Origin: Sanguinoderma infundibulare
Taxonomy: Eukaryota > Basidiomycota > Agaricomycetes > Polyporales > Polyporaceae
Length of the DNA stretch: 64,000 nucleotides
Direction: 5' to 3'
Assembly: GCA_032821775.1 (NCBI GenBank)
Contig: JAVLRN010000005.1
Coordinates: 3,968,001-4,032,000 of the forward strand
Part shown: piece by piece, positions 32,851 to 43,791 of the stretch
Numbering within the stretch: the stretch's first letter is position 1
Layout of the letters: every line of letters starts with the position of its first letter
Translations under genes and position numbers: made by a program
The notes under the pieces: model-generated
What the model saw: only the letters and a program-made list of their open reading frames with translations
Told to the model about the DNA's origin: nothing
The model's database searches: none

Positions 32851-34304
32851 GCTGGAGATCTGTCGTCGGGGATGAATGGAAATGGCTCTAGCTGCCGTCT
32901 GGTGCATGCATAAAATGCTTATGCTGCCCTGTGAAGGGTATCCTGCATGCGAGGGCCATGTGTCAAGCGAGAGGGGAAGGAATGTGGCACTGGCAGTTCT
33001 GGGCGAGTATGACTCGGCGTGAGATCTACAGCCCACGGCGTCCGGGCCAAATAAGTGCGAATCCTGGACCACCTGTGCCTCGCGACCGAGGCGATTGGAG
33101 TCAGGGCGCCCGCCTGCGTGAAGGTGTCCATTCGATTGCCGTGCGATATCGGTGCGAGTCTCATCAGTGCTCATCATCCGCATTCCGGACCAAATTCTCA
33201 CCGAAGGCCCTCCTCGATTGTTGATGAGTGGCCGGAGACGAAGGTCGATACCGTTCCTCTATGCTTGACGATGGAGGTCGAGGCTTCAATTCAAAGATCA
33301 ACCAGACCGCAGTAAGCAGAGGAAGCACGGGCTTTCCGGAACAATACCTCCCTCATGAAAACGCTTTCAGAATACGCGCTTGCAAACCGATACGAAGGAA
33401 GGTTTTCTCCAGAATTGACTGTCTCACCTTCGTGTCCCACCAGAAGGAAATGCCAGGGACGGTTACTGCCACTCACTTTCAATCTCCAGATCCATTCCGT
33501 GACCTTGTATGTACATGTGTCACCGGGGTTCTTTGTCGTCGGCCGTTTCAAATACGCGCATGCCCAGGTCTGCCAGGAAAATTGACCGCCGCCGTTTCTT
33601 AGTCACCATAGGTAGGGTAGTTCCTCGATGATGTATGGTTTTACAAATGGACACTGATACGATATGTAGCGGCGCTATCAATACTCCTCAGGCTCCCGAT
33701 TCCACCCAGTTACTGCTGCGCAACGACTCCGAGTCAGCATGTCAAGGCCTCAAGGCTCTTCGGCATGACATCTCTTCGGTGCTGGCTCAGCAGATGACTC
33801 ACTGTGCGAATCGCAGGTTCCACGCATTCGGGTGCCCCCGCCCGCCGCCCGTCAAATGTTCAAACATTGACCCACACAGCCAAACACGCAGGCACGTGTA
33901 TGTGGTCAATGTCGCTGCGGAACAAATTTCATTTGCGCAACCATCTGTGCATACAGCGCACCCTGCCTGACGTTGTAACCGCATGGTGTTAACCCCGTAC
34001 AGCGCCATGCTTGGCTTCCCCTCTACCTGCCATTCGCTATTCGCGACCGAACCCCCGGCGAGCGGCTTCCCTTATTCGATCAGACTGCGCGGTGGCGGAA
34101 CTCGAATTGTGGTTCCATTCCGTATACTGGTTACGTTTCTGCACCCTTGATCATCAATTATCGCAACTTAGTCTCCTCGCTCCGCCAAGTTCTCGAAATA
34201 CGGTACGTCGGCCATGAATCCACGGTACTTGTTTTGTGTGGGCTGACTCTGTGTGGGACAGGGGACGACACACGACCCCATGTTAAACCTTTTATCCCGG
34301 GCTC
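32851..34304. other. Intergenic, no gene recognised
   Basis: About 1.45 kb between divergent Fe2OG genes. Short ORFs on both strands lack any family resemblance. Confidence 0.5.
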
Positions 34305-34310
34305 CTATAT
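34305..34310 (+). promoter_or_regulatory. TATA-like element of the intact Fe2OG gene
   Basis: ctcctatatacctcgg lies about 60 bp before the ATG at 34369. Position and sequence fit a core promoter; not tested. Confidence 0.35.
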
Positions 34311-34368
34311 ACCTCGGCTGGCGAGAGATGCAAGGCTTCAAGACGAGGTAGCACCCCGCGTTTTCCCC

Positions 34369-35865
34369 ATGTATACCCCGTCCTTGGCCGACTCTGACCA
34401 CGATCAGCACGATGGCGAGCTCCCTCCGAACCCGGCTCTCTCGCTCTTCCAACACCCTAGGGCTGAGGAACTGCGTGCCACCCTTGGCGAATCTTTGCCA
34501 TACTGTGCGGGTGTGATCGACCTGCCGGTCGAGAGCCTCGTCATCTTTTACGGCAAGGACGCGCTCGCCGGGTAAGCACATTTGGTATCCATAGATCTCC
34601 CTCTAGGCTGACGTTTCACGTTGTAGCCGCCTCGACCTGTCGCACCTTACCACCGCCACTCTTGACGATCTCCAGAGGACGTGCGACCCCGCCACCTTTG
34701 GCGTCGAGAGCGAGGCCGTACTCGACCAGTCGTACCGCAAGGCGGGGAAACTTAGCAAGGAGCACTTCTCCTTCAACCTTGATGTCGAACGCGCCGGCTT
34801 TCTTGAGGCCGTCCGCACGGGGCTGTTCTCAGGGATGGACGAGAGGAAGGAGATTCGTGCAGAGCTGTATATGCTCAATGTATACGGCATGTCGCTTCGC
34901 GTTCGACGTTCTTCGAACAGCTGACCTCATACGGAGCATTTCATCTTTCAGGAAAGGATTCGTTCTTTAGATCTCACAAGGATACCCCCAGAGGAGCCGC
35001 TATGTTCGGTTCTCTGGTGCTTGTGTTTCCCACCGCTCACCAGGGTGGTGAACTCGTCTTTAAACACCAGGGCGACGAGTGGACGTTCGACGCCGCCCAA
35101 GCCTTGTCTAGTCCCCCTGCGCGCGTTGCCTATGTCGCCTTCTTCAGCGACGTAGACCACGAGGTGAAACGCGTGACGTCCGGACATCGGATTAGTATCA
35201 CGTACAACCTCTTTTTTTCTGAGCCCGCTCCCTCGACCCAAGGGGCGATCATCATCCAACCTCGGGGGGCGAGCAAGCCCGAGGTCAAGAACACCGTCAA
35301 CGCGTTGCTCAGCGACCCTTCTTTCCTTCCCAACGGTGGTACGCTCGGGTTCGGCCTTCGCCACCTCTACCCCCTGCCGACGTCGTTTGGCCCGTTCGAT
35401 GACGACACGCTCGAGTCCCTCAAGCAGCGCCTCAAGGGCGCGGACTCGGCGCTCTTCCAGGCATGCGCTGAGCTCGACCTCCGCCCATCCCTCTACGCCG
35501 TCTTCGAGTCCCCGTCGCGCGACCACACATCCACGTTGGGCGACGAAACCGGACGGCGGGCGCTCGTCGCATGTCCCCGCGTCGTCAGATTCCACACGCA
35601 CTCGCTCGACGACGACGAGGTGGTGTGGGAGAAACTTTGCCGCCGTTTTGACGGCGTCCTCGTCAACGCGAGCCCGACCGACTTTGGGGCGAGCGCGGAG
35701 GGTATTGAGTGCCGCGCCGTCCACTGGGTCACGGCGTTGTCCAGGGTGAACGAGGTCAAGACTCGCTTTGCGGCGTATGGGAACGAGCCGGAGATGGGGT
35801 ACCTGTACCAGCGCATCTGCTTGCTGGTCGACGTCGGCCCCCCTGGAGAGCGTGGTAGCATCTGA
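34369..35865 (+). CDS. Fe(II)/2-oxoglutarate dioxygenase family protein, intact
   Basis: The only copy of this family in the window that reads through without damage. Exon 1 from ATG 34369 (MYTPSLADSDHDQHDGELPP) includes PYCAGVIDLPVESLVIFYG. After an intron at 34573: LDDLQRTCDPATFGVESEAV, SYRKAGKLSKEHFSF and LDVERAGFLEAV. The second intron (34887-34951) starts with GC rather than GT; only this GC-AG choice keeps the frame into KDSFFRSHKDTPRGAAMFGS, which holds the His-x-Asp metal ligands. Distal His: FSDVDHEV. 2OG Arg: TSGHRISITYNLFF. C-terminal family block: TLGFGLRHLYPLP, LFQACAELDLRPSL, VHWVTALSRVNEV and YGNEPEMGYLYQRICLLVDV, ending GPPGERGSI. Related to the prolyl-4-hydroxylase-like Fe2OG fold; substrate unknown, probably protein or small molecule. 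Confidence 0.85.
34887..34951 (+). other. GC-AG intron in the Fe2OG gene
   Basis: The junction reads tatacg|gcatgt...ctttcag|gaaag. The paralog at 28 kb has tatg|gtgagt at the same place. Using the nearby gtcgct as donor breaks the frame. Confidence 0.6.
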
Positions 35866-36059
35866 GGGCAATGATCTGTGTGTGTGCTGTGTACAAGTGT
35901 ATGAACCGCTGTGTATGAAGGTGATACCGTCCGTGAATATTCAAGCTGAGGCGTTTGGTCTTTCCCCGAAGATCCGATGTATGTGGTACTCTTCAAGTTG
36001 CACGCGGCTGGTCTTACGTCAGTGACACAACCAGTCATGGCGTCTACAAGGGAGAGCAC

Positions 36060-36783
36060 TCACAGGCCTGACATACCGGCTCCGCGAGCGGTTTCCCGGA
36101 GTGCGATCACTTTCACGGAGAACTCGAGGCCGAGCTGGGTGATCTCGTCGACAGTAAGGGGTTTCGCGCGCACGGCGACCTCTTTGAGGGCAGGAATGAA
36201 CCAATCATCCATGCCGTATTGTCTCGCGACCAAAAGACGCGTCATTGGGTCCTCGTTCTTCAGGTTTCTCAGGGCCTTCTCTCTCAAGAGCGAAAATTGC
36301 CAGAGGGACGCGAGCTTGAGCACGGACATCCAGGATGCTGGCTTGGGTTCTGGCTTGAGATTATCGTTTACGGCCCATCTACCTCGCATGCATCACTGCC
36401 GAACGAGGAAATGGGCGAAAGGACTTACCTGCAGGTCAGGACGCGCAAAAAGTCCTTGAGCTCGTCTGCTTTGATGCTCTCCAGGAAAAGAGGGGACTCC
36501 TCGCTCGACCCCTCCGCTGGATAGTTGGGGCCCTCTGGGAGGGTGAACATTCCGTCGAACACCTCGGACGCCTCGAAGTAATGGCGAGGCACACAATAGA
36601 GCGTGTTTTCGGCCTGCGAGAATTTATGAGAGCTATCAGGCGTGACCAGTTGAGCATCAAACGCTGCAATTGACTCACACGAAGGTAAAGCGGTCTGACG
36701 TTGATGAAGAAATCTCCGTCTCTGGTGTACAGCTGAGACTGCGAGTACTGTGTGCCCTGAACGAGTTCTGGATGGTCAGACAT
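36060..36783 (-). CDS. BTB/POZ-like protein
   Basis: ATG at 36783 starts MSDHPELVQGTQYSQSQLYT and DGDFFINVRPLYLR. After an intron the BTB core reads AENTLYCVPRHYFEASEVF, FTLPEGPNYPAEGSSEES and IKADELKDFLRVLTC; after another: SWMSVLKLASLWQFSLLREK, ARQYGMDDWFIPALKEVAV and LTVDEITQLGLEFSVKVIAL. This follows the layout of the other BTB genes here (core, intron, W.SVLKLA..W.F block, helical tail). The frame ends ETARGAGMSGL at 36060, but a donor-like gtatgt lies just before, so a further exon is possible. The gene is convergent with the intact Fe2OG gene. Confidence 0.65.
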
Positions 36784-37299
36784 GGTAAAAGAAATGCGAG
36801 GAGACGACTTAGGGGTGCGCCGTCACCTCCTGCGGAATAGATAAGCTTCAATTTATACGTGCGTGTGCCGGAAAATACCAACCCCTCAGGAGTGAGGCCT
36901 CAACGGCCTCAAAACCTTACAGGGATGAATACACACCGCGCGCGAAAGTGCTCAGAGGATAGAAGTTCAGAAATTTAATAGAACGGTAGCTGCGCGTGCG
37001 GAGGACTGAGCCGGCGCTTGGAATAACCAAAGTGGGCGATCACTGACCAGGACTCGGGTTCCCCTCGTCCTCGTCCTCGCGACGCTCTCGACATCGACGG
37101 CAACAGTCGCAGCGAGAGGCTCCACGATGCACTAGGACAGTGGGTTGTCCTCATTCTCGCAGAAATACCAAGTTTTCGCCTACCGCAGCACGCGGTCTCG
37201 TGTCCGTGGGTCTAGTGTCCGTGGGTCCCGAATACGTCTACGTATACCCGCTTCCCGCTTCTCGACTGCAGCTCGAATCATCCGTCAAGACCCAGCTGA

Positions 37300-38362
37300 A
37301 TGACGGCTCTGCACATGGAGTCTGAAACGACGAGCGACACCTTGGTTTCACCCTCCACTGCAACCCCGGTAATCGCACGTCCACAGGAAGACCCGGCAGA
37401 CATCGAGCTGTCGCCCGCAACGGCTCCACTGCCCACTCCTCCAGTATCCCCAAGGCGGGATGACGAATTCTATTGTCAGGATGTAGTCTTCTTGGTGAGT
37501 GCTCTACCGCTCCTCGCATGCATATTCGTTCGAGGAGTCGCCAACAAATGCGATTGCCTTCACGCAGGTTGACAGCGTCCTGTTCAAAGTCCCCCGCCGG
37601 CCGTTTGAATGCGACTCCAGGGTGTTCTGTGATATGTTCAAGTTGCCCCCCGTGAACAGCCCGTTTGGCGTCGAGGGCTCCAACGACGAGAACCCCATCA
37701 AACTCGACGGCGTGACAGTGGACGAGTTCAAGCCGCTGCTGTGGGTCGTATTTCGATCGTGAGTATCCCATTACCTTCCTCCCTCCCCACCGTCCTTCAT
37801 CGCGCCTTCCCTTCACTTGCTCGCCCCTGATCACGCATGTACCCACCTCAACAGAGGCTATGGCGCCTCTCGCACTCTCAACCAGACCCAGTGGAACGCC
37901 GTCCTGCGCCTGTCCACGATGTGGTTCTTCGATGATGTCCGCGACCGCGCCATCACCGAGCTCTCCCGGCTCGTTACCTCTCCCGCCGCGCGCATCGTCC
38001 TCGCCCACAGGTACAACATCCCCAACTGGCTCGAGCCCGCCCTCACTGCCCTCGCCCAACAGGAGCACCCGCTCTCCGCGCAGGACCTCGAGGCCCTGGG
38101 TTGGGAGACCGCGGCCAAGCTGTTCCAGATAAGGGAGAGCGTGGTGTTCGCGGGTGCGTGCGTCTGCGGCTGCAACTACTGCTCGATCTCGCACGGGCAC
38201 ATCGTCAATCCTCCTGGTGGCCATGTGCACGCGGTCCCGCAACAGCAGCAGCAGTCCGGGCCTGGAAGTACGAGGGTCGGGCATATGACCGTGAGTGCGC
38301 TGAGGAAGCAGACGGACTTCTCGCAGAAGATAAGGGCGGTGTTCGGCGCGGACCTCTACTAG
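37300..38362 (+). CDS. BTB/POZ domain protein with Gln-rich stretch
   Basis: Three exons. Exon 1 (ATG 37300) MTALHMESETTSDTLVSPST to DDEFYCQDVVFL. After an intron (gtgagt...cgcag): VDSVLFKVPRRPFECDSRVF, DMFKLPPVNSPFGVEG and VTVDEFKPLLWVVFRS, a BTB core. After a second intron (gtgagt...aacag): QWNAVLRLSTMWFFDDVRDR, AHRYNIPNWLEPALTALAQQ and LGWETAAKLFQIRESVVFAG. The tail has a Cys/His cluster (CVCGCNYCSISHGH), a run of five Gln, and ends TDFSQKIRAVFGADLY. The final FGAD resembles the end of the other BTB subfamily in the window. Intact. Role probably protein-protein interaction, partner unknown. A decayed duplicate lies at 25.0 kb. Confidence 0.75.
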
Positions 38363-40272
38363 TGTGGTGCACCAGTGTGGTGCGCGCCGAGTTTCCGAAC
38401 TGTGCTGGCTTGCTGATGTCGCAGTCTGTTTATTGTTGTAAGAGTACTACTGCTGTTGTGTTGTCCTAACGTTCGAAAGTGCTATCCTTGCTGTACTTGG
38501 CTCTTGTGTATTCGTAGCCAGTGTTTTTCGATGCTCTCTGATACATGTGTTTGATCATCTCCTTCACGCTGACCTATGCGAAGCAAAGGCATTCTGTCCA
38601 CAAGTTAGGTGTGGAGACTCACTCGAGCCGCTTGCTCTACAGCAGGGTGCAATCCTTTACCAAAGTTCACCTCAGGCAATCCTTTCGCGACCAATGGCAA
38701 TGCGATGGTACGTGGGCGTCCGATTTCTACACCAAGTTCCGTCAACTGACCATGATATCGTGACTAGAATATTCACAAATCCTCAATCATTGCTAGAATG
38801 TGCACTACCTCAAACTCCCCATCGTGTACCGTTCATCGTAATGGGCTTTACGCGTTGCCGTAGGGCGGTGAGGTCTGTAGCGGGGTGATGCCGCTGTAAG
38901 TTGTTCCCTCGTCCATCCGAATCCAAGGTCTGCACCGCCGCCTCAGGCTGATAAATTTGCATCCTTAGATTAACGCCAGGCAGCCCTTCGATGAGACGGC
39001 CAGTATGATCGGCTACGGCTGCCATGCTGGATCCTCACCGACTCGACGGATCCTAATCTCCCGGTCCGAGCTCATCGAGTCGACCCGTTTGTTGATGCAA
39101 TGATCATGGAAGGAAAGTCGCTTGCGGAGGGCGCGACTATAGCTACCAACGTCTGGGCATGCAACGTGAAAGAACCGATGTGGTGAGAGGACGCGGATGC
39201 TGAAGTAGCGGCTCCAGCCCCGACGCGTATCCCAGGAATATGTGCTAATCTGCGAGTGTCGCCTTGGCGGCATGCGCGCGTGCGTTATACTGTTGTTCCT
39301 CCCCGAGGATATGCTTTCATGTCAGTCTTCGTTTGATGACATGACACGAGGATACTGACTGCTTGCGGCGGTCCAGCGCACTCAAATGACAAGTTGTCGG
39401 AGCATGAGGTGGTACGTGTCACTCCTTTCTGCATGTCGCCCGGCGGTGATATTCGTTCGCTCATGATCGTCTTCTTCATGTGGTCTCCCTTTCCTGCCAC
39501 AAGCCCGCCGTGTGGATGTTCGGCGATTTCTTACCCATTGATGAGGCACGAGGGGTCGAAGCCCCAGATGATCCTCGAGGTTAGTCTTGCTTCTACTCGA
39601 TCGTTGTCGCACCACGCACGACGCCATCCATCCTGATTCGTACACTCCTCACCCTTGCCATGTACGCCAACAGGACAGATCATCGGCAGTGGAGACCATG
39701 ACAAGCACGTCGACTGCGCCGTCTCGCGCTCCCGTCTCATTCAATCGTCAGCATGGAGGTCCACTGTTGGTGAGCGCCAGGAGCACGAGAAGTGTTTTCA
39801 CCAACGTCGTTACCCAGGCGTTTGGCAGAGCCGCATGAGAGGCGAGGCGGAGCCAGGCCAGGAATGTCGGAGAATGTGCGAGACGCTTAGCGGGTACATC
39901 CGCGCGACGTGAAGCCGGACGCCGGTGATGATGTGTACACGGCAGTGGCATCGTTGGCATCGGTCGGCATGGCGTTGAATCTATCGACCTGTGCAAGCCG
40001 CGAGATCGAGAACACACGAAGCCGTCGTCGAATTCAGGACGTCTGCTGCGAGCGACATGGCGGAGGTGGACGAGTAGCAGCGCGTAGTGGAAACAGTGGT
40101 ATTACCAACACAACTGAGTTCACCACGTAAATGTGCTTCTGTTCACGATCATTTGACCATGACTTGTGAACGGTTCCTTGGAGCTAGGCCGACCCGATTG
40201 CGAATATGCGAGCATCATGCATTGGGGTCCAAGCAGTCCGAGTCCGCTAGAAGCATCTCGCAGGTGAGCCCG
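38363..40272. other. Intergenic, no gene recognised
   Basis: About 1.9 kb with short ORFs on both strands. A minus-strand stretch at 39.0-39.3 kb (YFSIRVLSPHRFFHVACPD) and one at 38.8-39.0 kb look coding-like but cannot be joined or named. Confidence 0.4.
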
Positions 40273-40933
40273 CTAGTCGCATACAGCATCAGACTCGGAC
40301 TCACAGCTGGCCTGAACAATGACAGGGGCCGTTTGTGCACTTGCGCCCGAGTTATCAGTCACAATAAACACTACGGACGAGCCTATAATGACATGTCAGC
40401 TATCGGTCAGCAATCGTCCTAGTCTACAGGGGTGCACGACAACAGACTTACCCGCAGGAGCTCCGTAGCCGCCCCATTCCAAGATCGTCTGTGACAGACG
40501 GTTGGATTCTCCTACGATATCTCCGTTATCCTTGATTCTACGAATGCAAAATGAGAAGGTAAGCATGTATGAAATATGAAGACGTCTGCCCCGGACTCAC
40601 ACCTATGGCCCAGATGGCATCCCACGGCGGAATCGTCAGGGTGCTTTCAACGGGCGACGGGGAAGACTGAACATACCAGACTGTAAGGGGCTGCGAGGGA
40701 GAAACGCCACGTGGGTATGCCGCACAGAGATCAGGAAGCGCAGAGGATGTACTCACCAACGCCGCCAGACCAAGTGATCTCGGTCGCTGCGCACTGAACG
40801 ACGGCATCCCTACGTCGCCAGACTGGTTAGCTGGCTTCGAGCATCGACGGTAGATAACGCACGGTGTGTTCACCACCAGCTGACCGTAAACCGAGGCCGC
40901 AACGGATGCGAGGACAAGAAGCGAGAGCTGCAT
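40273..40933 (-). CDS. Small secreted Kre9/KNH-like cell-surface protein
   Basis: ATG at 40933 gives a clear signal peptide (MQLSLLVLASVAASVYG, cut probably before QLVVNTP). Splicing by eye yields PDAVVQCAATEITWSGGVAP, the pattern of the Kre9/KNH domain (Pro...ITW.GG.APY) common in agaricomycete secreted proteins. Later exons give ILEWGGYGAPAG and SSVVFIVTDNSGASAQTAPV followed by IVQAS. If the last intron is not used, the frame ends CESESDAVCD at 40273. Introns are 45-65 nt. The middle exons (40.5-40.7 kb) are uncertain. Such proteins sit at the cell wall or are GPI-anchored; the Ser/Thr-rich tail usual in anchored members is not seen here. Confidence 0.6.
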
Positions 40934-41311
40934 GTTGGAGGAAAACTTTGCTGGCGTTCGTGCAAGCTTGTCGATCTTTTATAGCATTTCGAGTGGGGGT
41001 CCCGACCTGTTCGGACGCCGTGTGGGAACGGCGGCAGTGGATCAGCAGGCTTGATGGGGCAAGTGAGGATCATTGATCGCAGGAGGTTGCGAGGCGGTTA
41101 TATCTCGCATAGCCCGGCCGCGGTCGGATGTGCTTGATAGTCAAACGAGGGCTGGGAGTCAGTAAGCCGGCGATAACTGGCTTATCTAGATCTCCGGCAT
41201 CATCCCAAGTACGGGACCTCTCCAAGCGCCGTCCGCGTCCGACCTGCGGTCGGTGTTGTCTCGAGACGTACTTGCTGAAGTACCGATTCATCCCAGGCGA
41301 CTCGCGAGTGC

Positions 41312-41490
41312 GTGCTCCACGAGTCACGAGAGGACACGCTTCACAGCCAGTGGATATTTGACTCCCTTGTCATAGTCTTACCGACCCTTCACGAGCCGGG
41401 GGTGCGTCTCCGCTACGGCGGCGAAGAGTGGACGTTCGGTGCTGGGCCGCTGCTCGCCGCTCGCCGCTCGCTCCAAAGGCGTCGCGCACA
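41312..41490 (+). pseudogene. Fe2OG dioxygenase fragment
   Basis: An isolated piece of the HKD exon of the local Fe2OG family: EDTLHSQWIFDSLVIVLPTL, then RLRYGGEEWTFGAGPLLAAR, compared with MFGSLVVVFPTPHEGGAL and WTFDAAALLA in the paralogs. The metal-binding His is gone (HESRED instead of HKD context). The sequence breaks off after LLAARRS. No other exons flank it. Confidence 0.65.
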
Positions 41491-41778
41491 TCGCTTTTTT
41501 TATCTATTCGTCTACAGGTACACCTGCAATGTATTTTTAGTCCCGTCTACCGCAACTGAGTATATCTATTCGTCTATAGCCCGTCGCCTTACAGCTACTA
41601 CAGTGCGCGAGAGTACCTGGAGACCCACTCACGCTCATGTCGAAAGCGCGTCCTGCACCAGGCCCATTATGATTGTGCCCCGTCTGCTCTATCCGAACGA
41701 GAGTCTGTCATGCGTCTATAATAATAATGATAAAAGAACACGTATGCATCCCAAAGCGCGTGTATACATGTAGAACGA

Positions 41779-43494
41779 CTACCAAGGATGACAATCCACT
41801 CCGTCCCATGTCCACACCCGCTTCCCATCCCCAACAATCATTCGCGCGTACTGCATCCACGCCCCGTCCCACACACGCTCCACGAACCACTTGACGTGCC
41901 GCTCACGCAGCACCCACTTGTGCCACGTGTAGTACTTCCACACGTACCCGGTCACGACGCGCGGGTTCGCGTAGATCTTCTCCAGCCCCATGATCCGCCG
42001 GAAGTCGTACGGGAGGAGGAAGGACTCGGACGAGTAGCACTCTCCCTCGACCGACGCGCGGAACGCGAGAGGGGGCGTCAGCGCCGGGGACGACCCGACC
42101 TTCTTCGCCCACGGATGCCCTGGCGGCGGCGAGGTCTGCAACGGGGCCGTCGAAAGCGTGTGGTTGCCGCGAAGGTGGACGGGGAGCATGGGGTCCGCCC
42201 GGAAGACCACGATGCCGTTCCAGCACGTGAAGACCGGCACGGGCTCCTCGTTCTTGATCGCGTCGTAGCCGGCCGCGTCGAAGAAGTACGGCCAGATGCC
42301 GGCGGTGAGATGCCCGAGGCGGTCGCGCAGGACCCACATGTCGTACGCGCCGAAGTGGCCAAAGTCGAGCCCGCACGCAAAGTCAAAGTCGCCGCCGCGG
42401 GTCTCCAGGAGCTCGATGACGGACTCGGGCTCGACGAAGATGTCGTTGGAGAAGAGCACCTTGTCGTACCCGCCGTGCGCGAGGAGGGGCTCGAGCGCCT
42501 GGTTGCGGATGGCGGCGAGGAACTCGATGCGGGGGTTCCACTCTACCTTCTCCGGCTTCTTGATCGTCTCGTCCTGGATGAGGATCTGGTTCTTGACCTT
42601 GCGCCGCTCGAGCTCGCGGGCGAACTCGCGGAGGAGGACGGGGGAGCGGTCGGAGGAGTAGTTCTCTACGATCGACACGAACACGTTGTCCGCGCCGAGA
42701 TAGGTGATGGTGTCGAGCATGGACTGCGTCCAATACGGGAGCACCTGCTCGTTTTGATGGAACGCGGCGGCGATGAAGATCTTCTCGCCGCGCGCGTAGC
42801 CAGTCCTGCTCGGGGCGGGCTCGGCGAGGGCCTTGCGGAGCGCAGGGCGGAAGCGGACGTCGCCCGGGTGCTCATAGTGGGTGTACGCGTAGTAGCCGGC
42901 GAGGACGATGTAAGCGCAGACGACGCACTGTGTGAGCAGCCAGACCGTGCTCCATCTCGGGAGCCCGCCGCGTGGTTTGTGTCCCCGTCCGCGAGGGTCC
43001 CTCTCCTGCTCCCAGTCCTGCTCCTCGTCCACCTGGCCGTTCCCTCCGTTCAGCATCATGTACCCCTCCTCCCGCTGGCCCGTGCCCACGCCCTTCCATC
43101 TGTGCGCACACTTCCGGCCTATCCAATAGGACGCGACTAGCCAGAGGAGGTGAATCCCGGAGAAGACAGGGAGTGTGATGAGGAAAGCGATCCACGCGGT
43201 CCACGCTCTCGGAAAGCCAGGCTGCCAGGTCCCTTGCAGATGATCGAGCAGCGAGCTCTGGACGTAGGCGTAGATGGCAGCAAAAGTGATGAGCTGGGGC
43301 ACCAGCGGGAGCTTAACGGCGGCGAGGGCGCAGCGTCCGAGAAAACGAAGGGAAAGCTGTGCATGCGACCAAATTTGCAGACCGTGTCTCCGCGCATCCC
43401 TGTGGTCGTGTGTCATCGGAGGCGGTCTCTTTGTCGCGTAGGGCAGAGGATGAAGAGGGCGAAGGCCGGAGGAGATGCGGCGAGAAGGCGACAT
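41779..43494 (-). CDS. GT69-type glycosyltransferase (CAP59/Cmt1 family)
   Basis: Single-exon membrane glycosyltransferase. The first in-frame ATG is 43494 (MSPSRRISSGLR); a second at 43416 (MTHDHRDARRHG) is also possible. Three hydrophobic segments follow (LVPQLITFAAIYAYVQ; AWIAFLITLPVFSGIHLLWL; WLLTQCVVCAYIVLAGYY). The catalytic region has IFIAAAFHQNEQVLPYW, FVSIVENYSSDRSP, NPRIEFLAAIRNQALEPL, KVLFSNDIFVEPESVIELL, FACGLDFGHFGAYDMWVLRD and VFTCWNGIVVF, all hallmarks of the cryptococcal CAP59/alpha-1,3-mannosyltransferase family. The end is WTWDGVDCHPW. It likely works in the Golgi on cell-wall or secreted glycans using a nucleotide-mannose donor (family inference). The reading frame is intact and about 570 residues long. 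Confidence 0.85.
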   Translation of the reverse strand: MSPSRRISSGLRPLHPLPYATKRPPPMTHDHRDARRHGLQIWSHAQLSLRFLGRCALAAVKLPLVPQLITFAAIYAYVQSSLLDHLQGTWQPGFPRAWTAWIAFLITLPVFSGIHLLWLVASYWIGRKCAHRWKGVGTGQREEGYMMLNGGNGQVDEEQDWEQERDPRGRGHKPRGGLPRWSTVWLLTQCVVCAYIVLAGYYAYTHYEHPGDVRFRPALRKALAEPAPSRTGYARGEKIFIAAAFHQNEQVLPYWTQSMLDTITYLGADNVFVSIVENYSSDRSPVLLREFARELERRKVKNQILIQDETIKKPEKVEWNPRIEFLAAIRNQALEPLLAHGGYDKVLFSNDIFVEPESVIELLETRGGDFDFACGLDFGHFGAYDMWVLRDRLGHLTAGIWPYFFDAAGYDAIKNEEPVPVFTCWNGIVVFRADPMLPVHLRGNHTLSTAPLQTSPPPGHPWAKKVGSSPALTPPLAFRASVEGECYSSESFLLPYDFRRIMGLEKIYANPRVVTGYVWKYYTWHKWVLRERHVKWFVERVWDGAWMQYARMIVGDGKRVWTWDGVDCHPW

Positions 43495-43791
43495 CAGAGT
43501 CTTGACCGATACGTGTGACCGCAGCCCGGTGCAAGGTAACGTAGTGCCCACTGCCCAGTATCTCCTCCTCCTCGTCCAGTCCACCCTGCGCGACGCCGTC
43601 GATCGCAAGAAAGCATGTCAAGGTGTCCGATCACAGCCGCTTGCATCATCGATCGGATTCAGCCACTCGTTCCTTCGGCAAACTGGGTTCGCGACCTGTC
43701 TGCCGGCAGCAGAAAGCAGAGGTCCATCTCATTACACCGAATATACCATAGGTCCTAGTATTAAGCAATGCTCCACCTCAGCCCTCAGCCC

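Noticed and set aside
34948..35871. Open frame of 307 codons on the minus strand
   Set aside because: Antisense shadow of the intact Fe2OG gene.
37238..38284. Open frame of 348 codons on the minus strand
   Set aside because: Antisense shadow of the spliced BTB gene; crosses its introns without splice signals.
41788..43140. Open frame of 450 codons on the plus strand
   Set aside because: Antisense shadow of the GT69 glycosyltransferase; Arg/Val-rich composition and no domain.
43495..43608. Upstream extension of the GT69 frame
   Set aside because: The frame is open to 43608, but no ATG lies before 43494 and the residues show no targeting signal.
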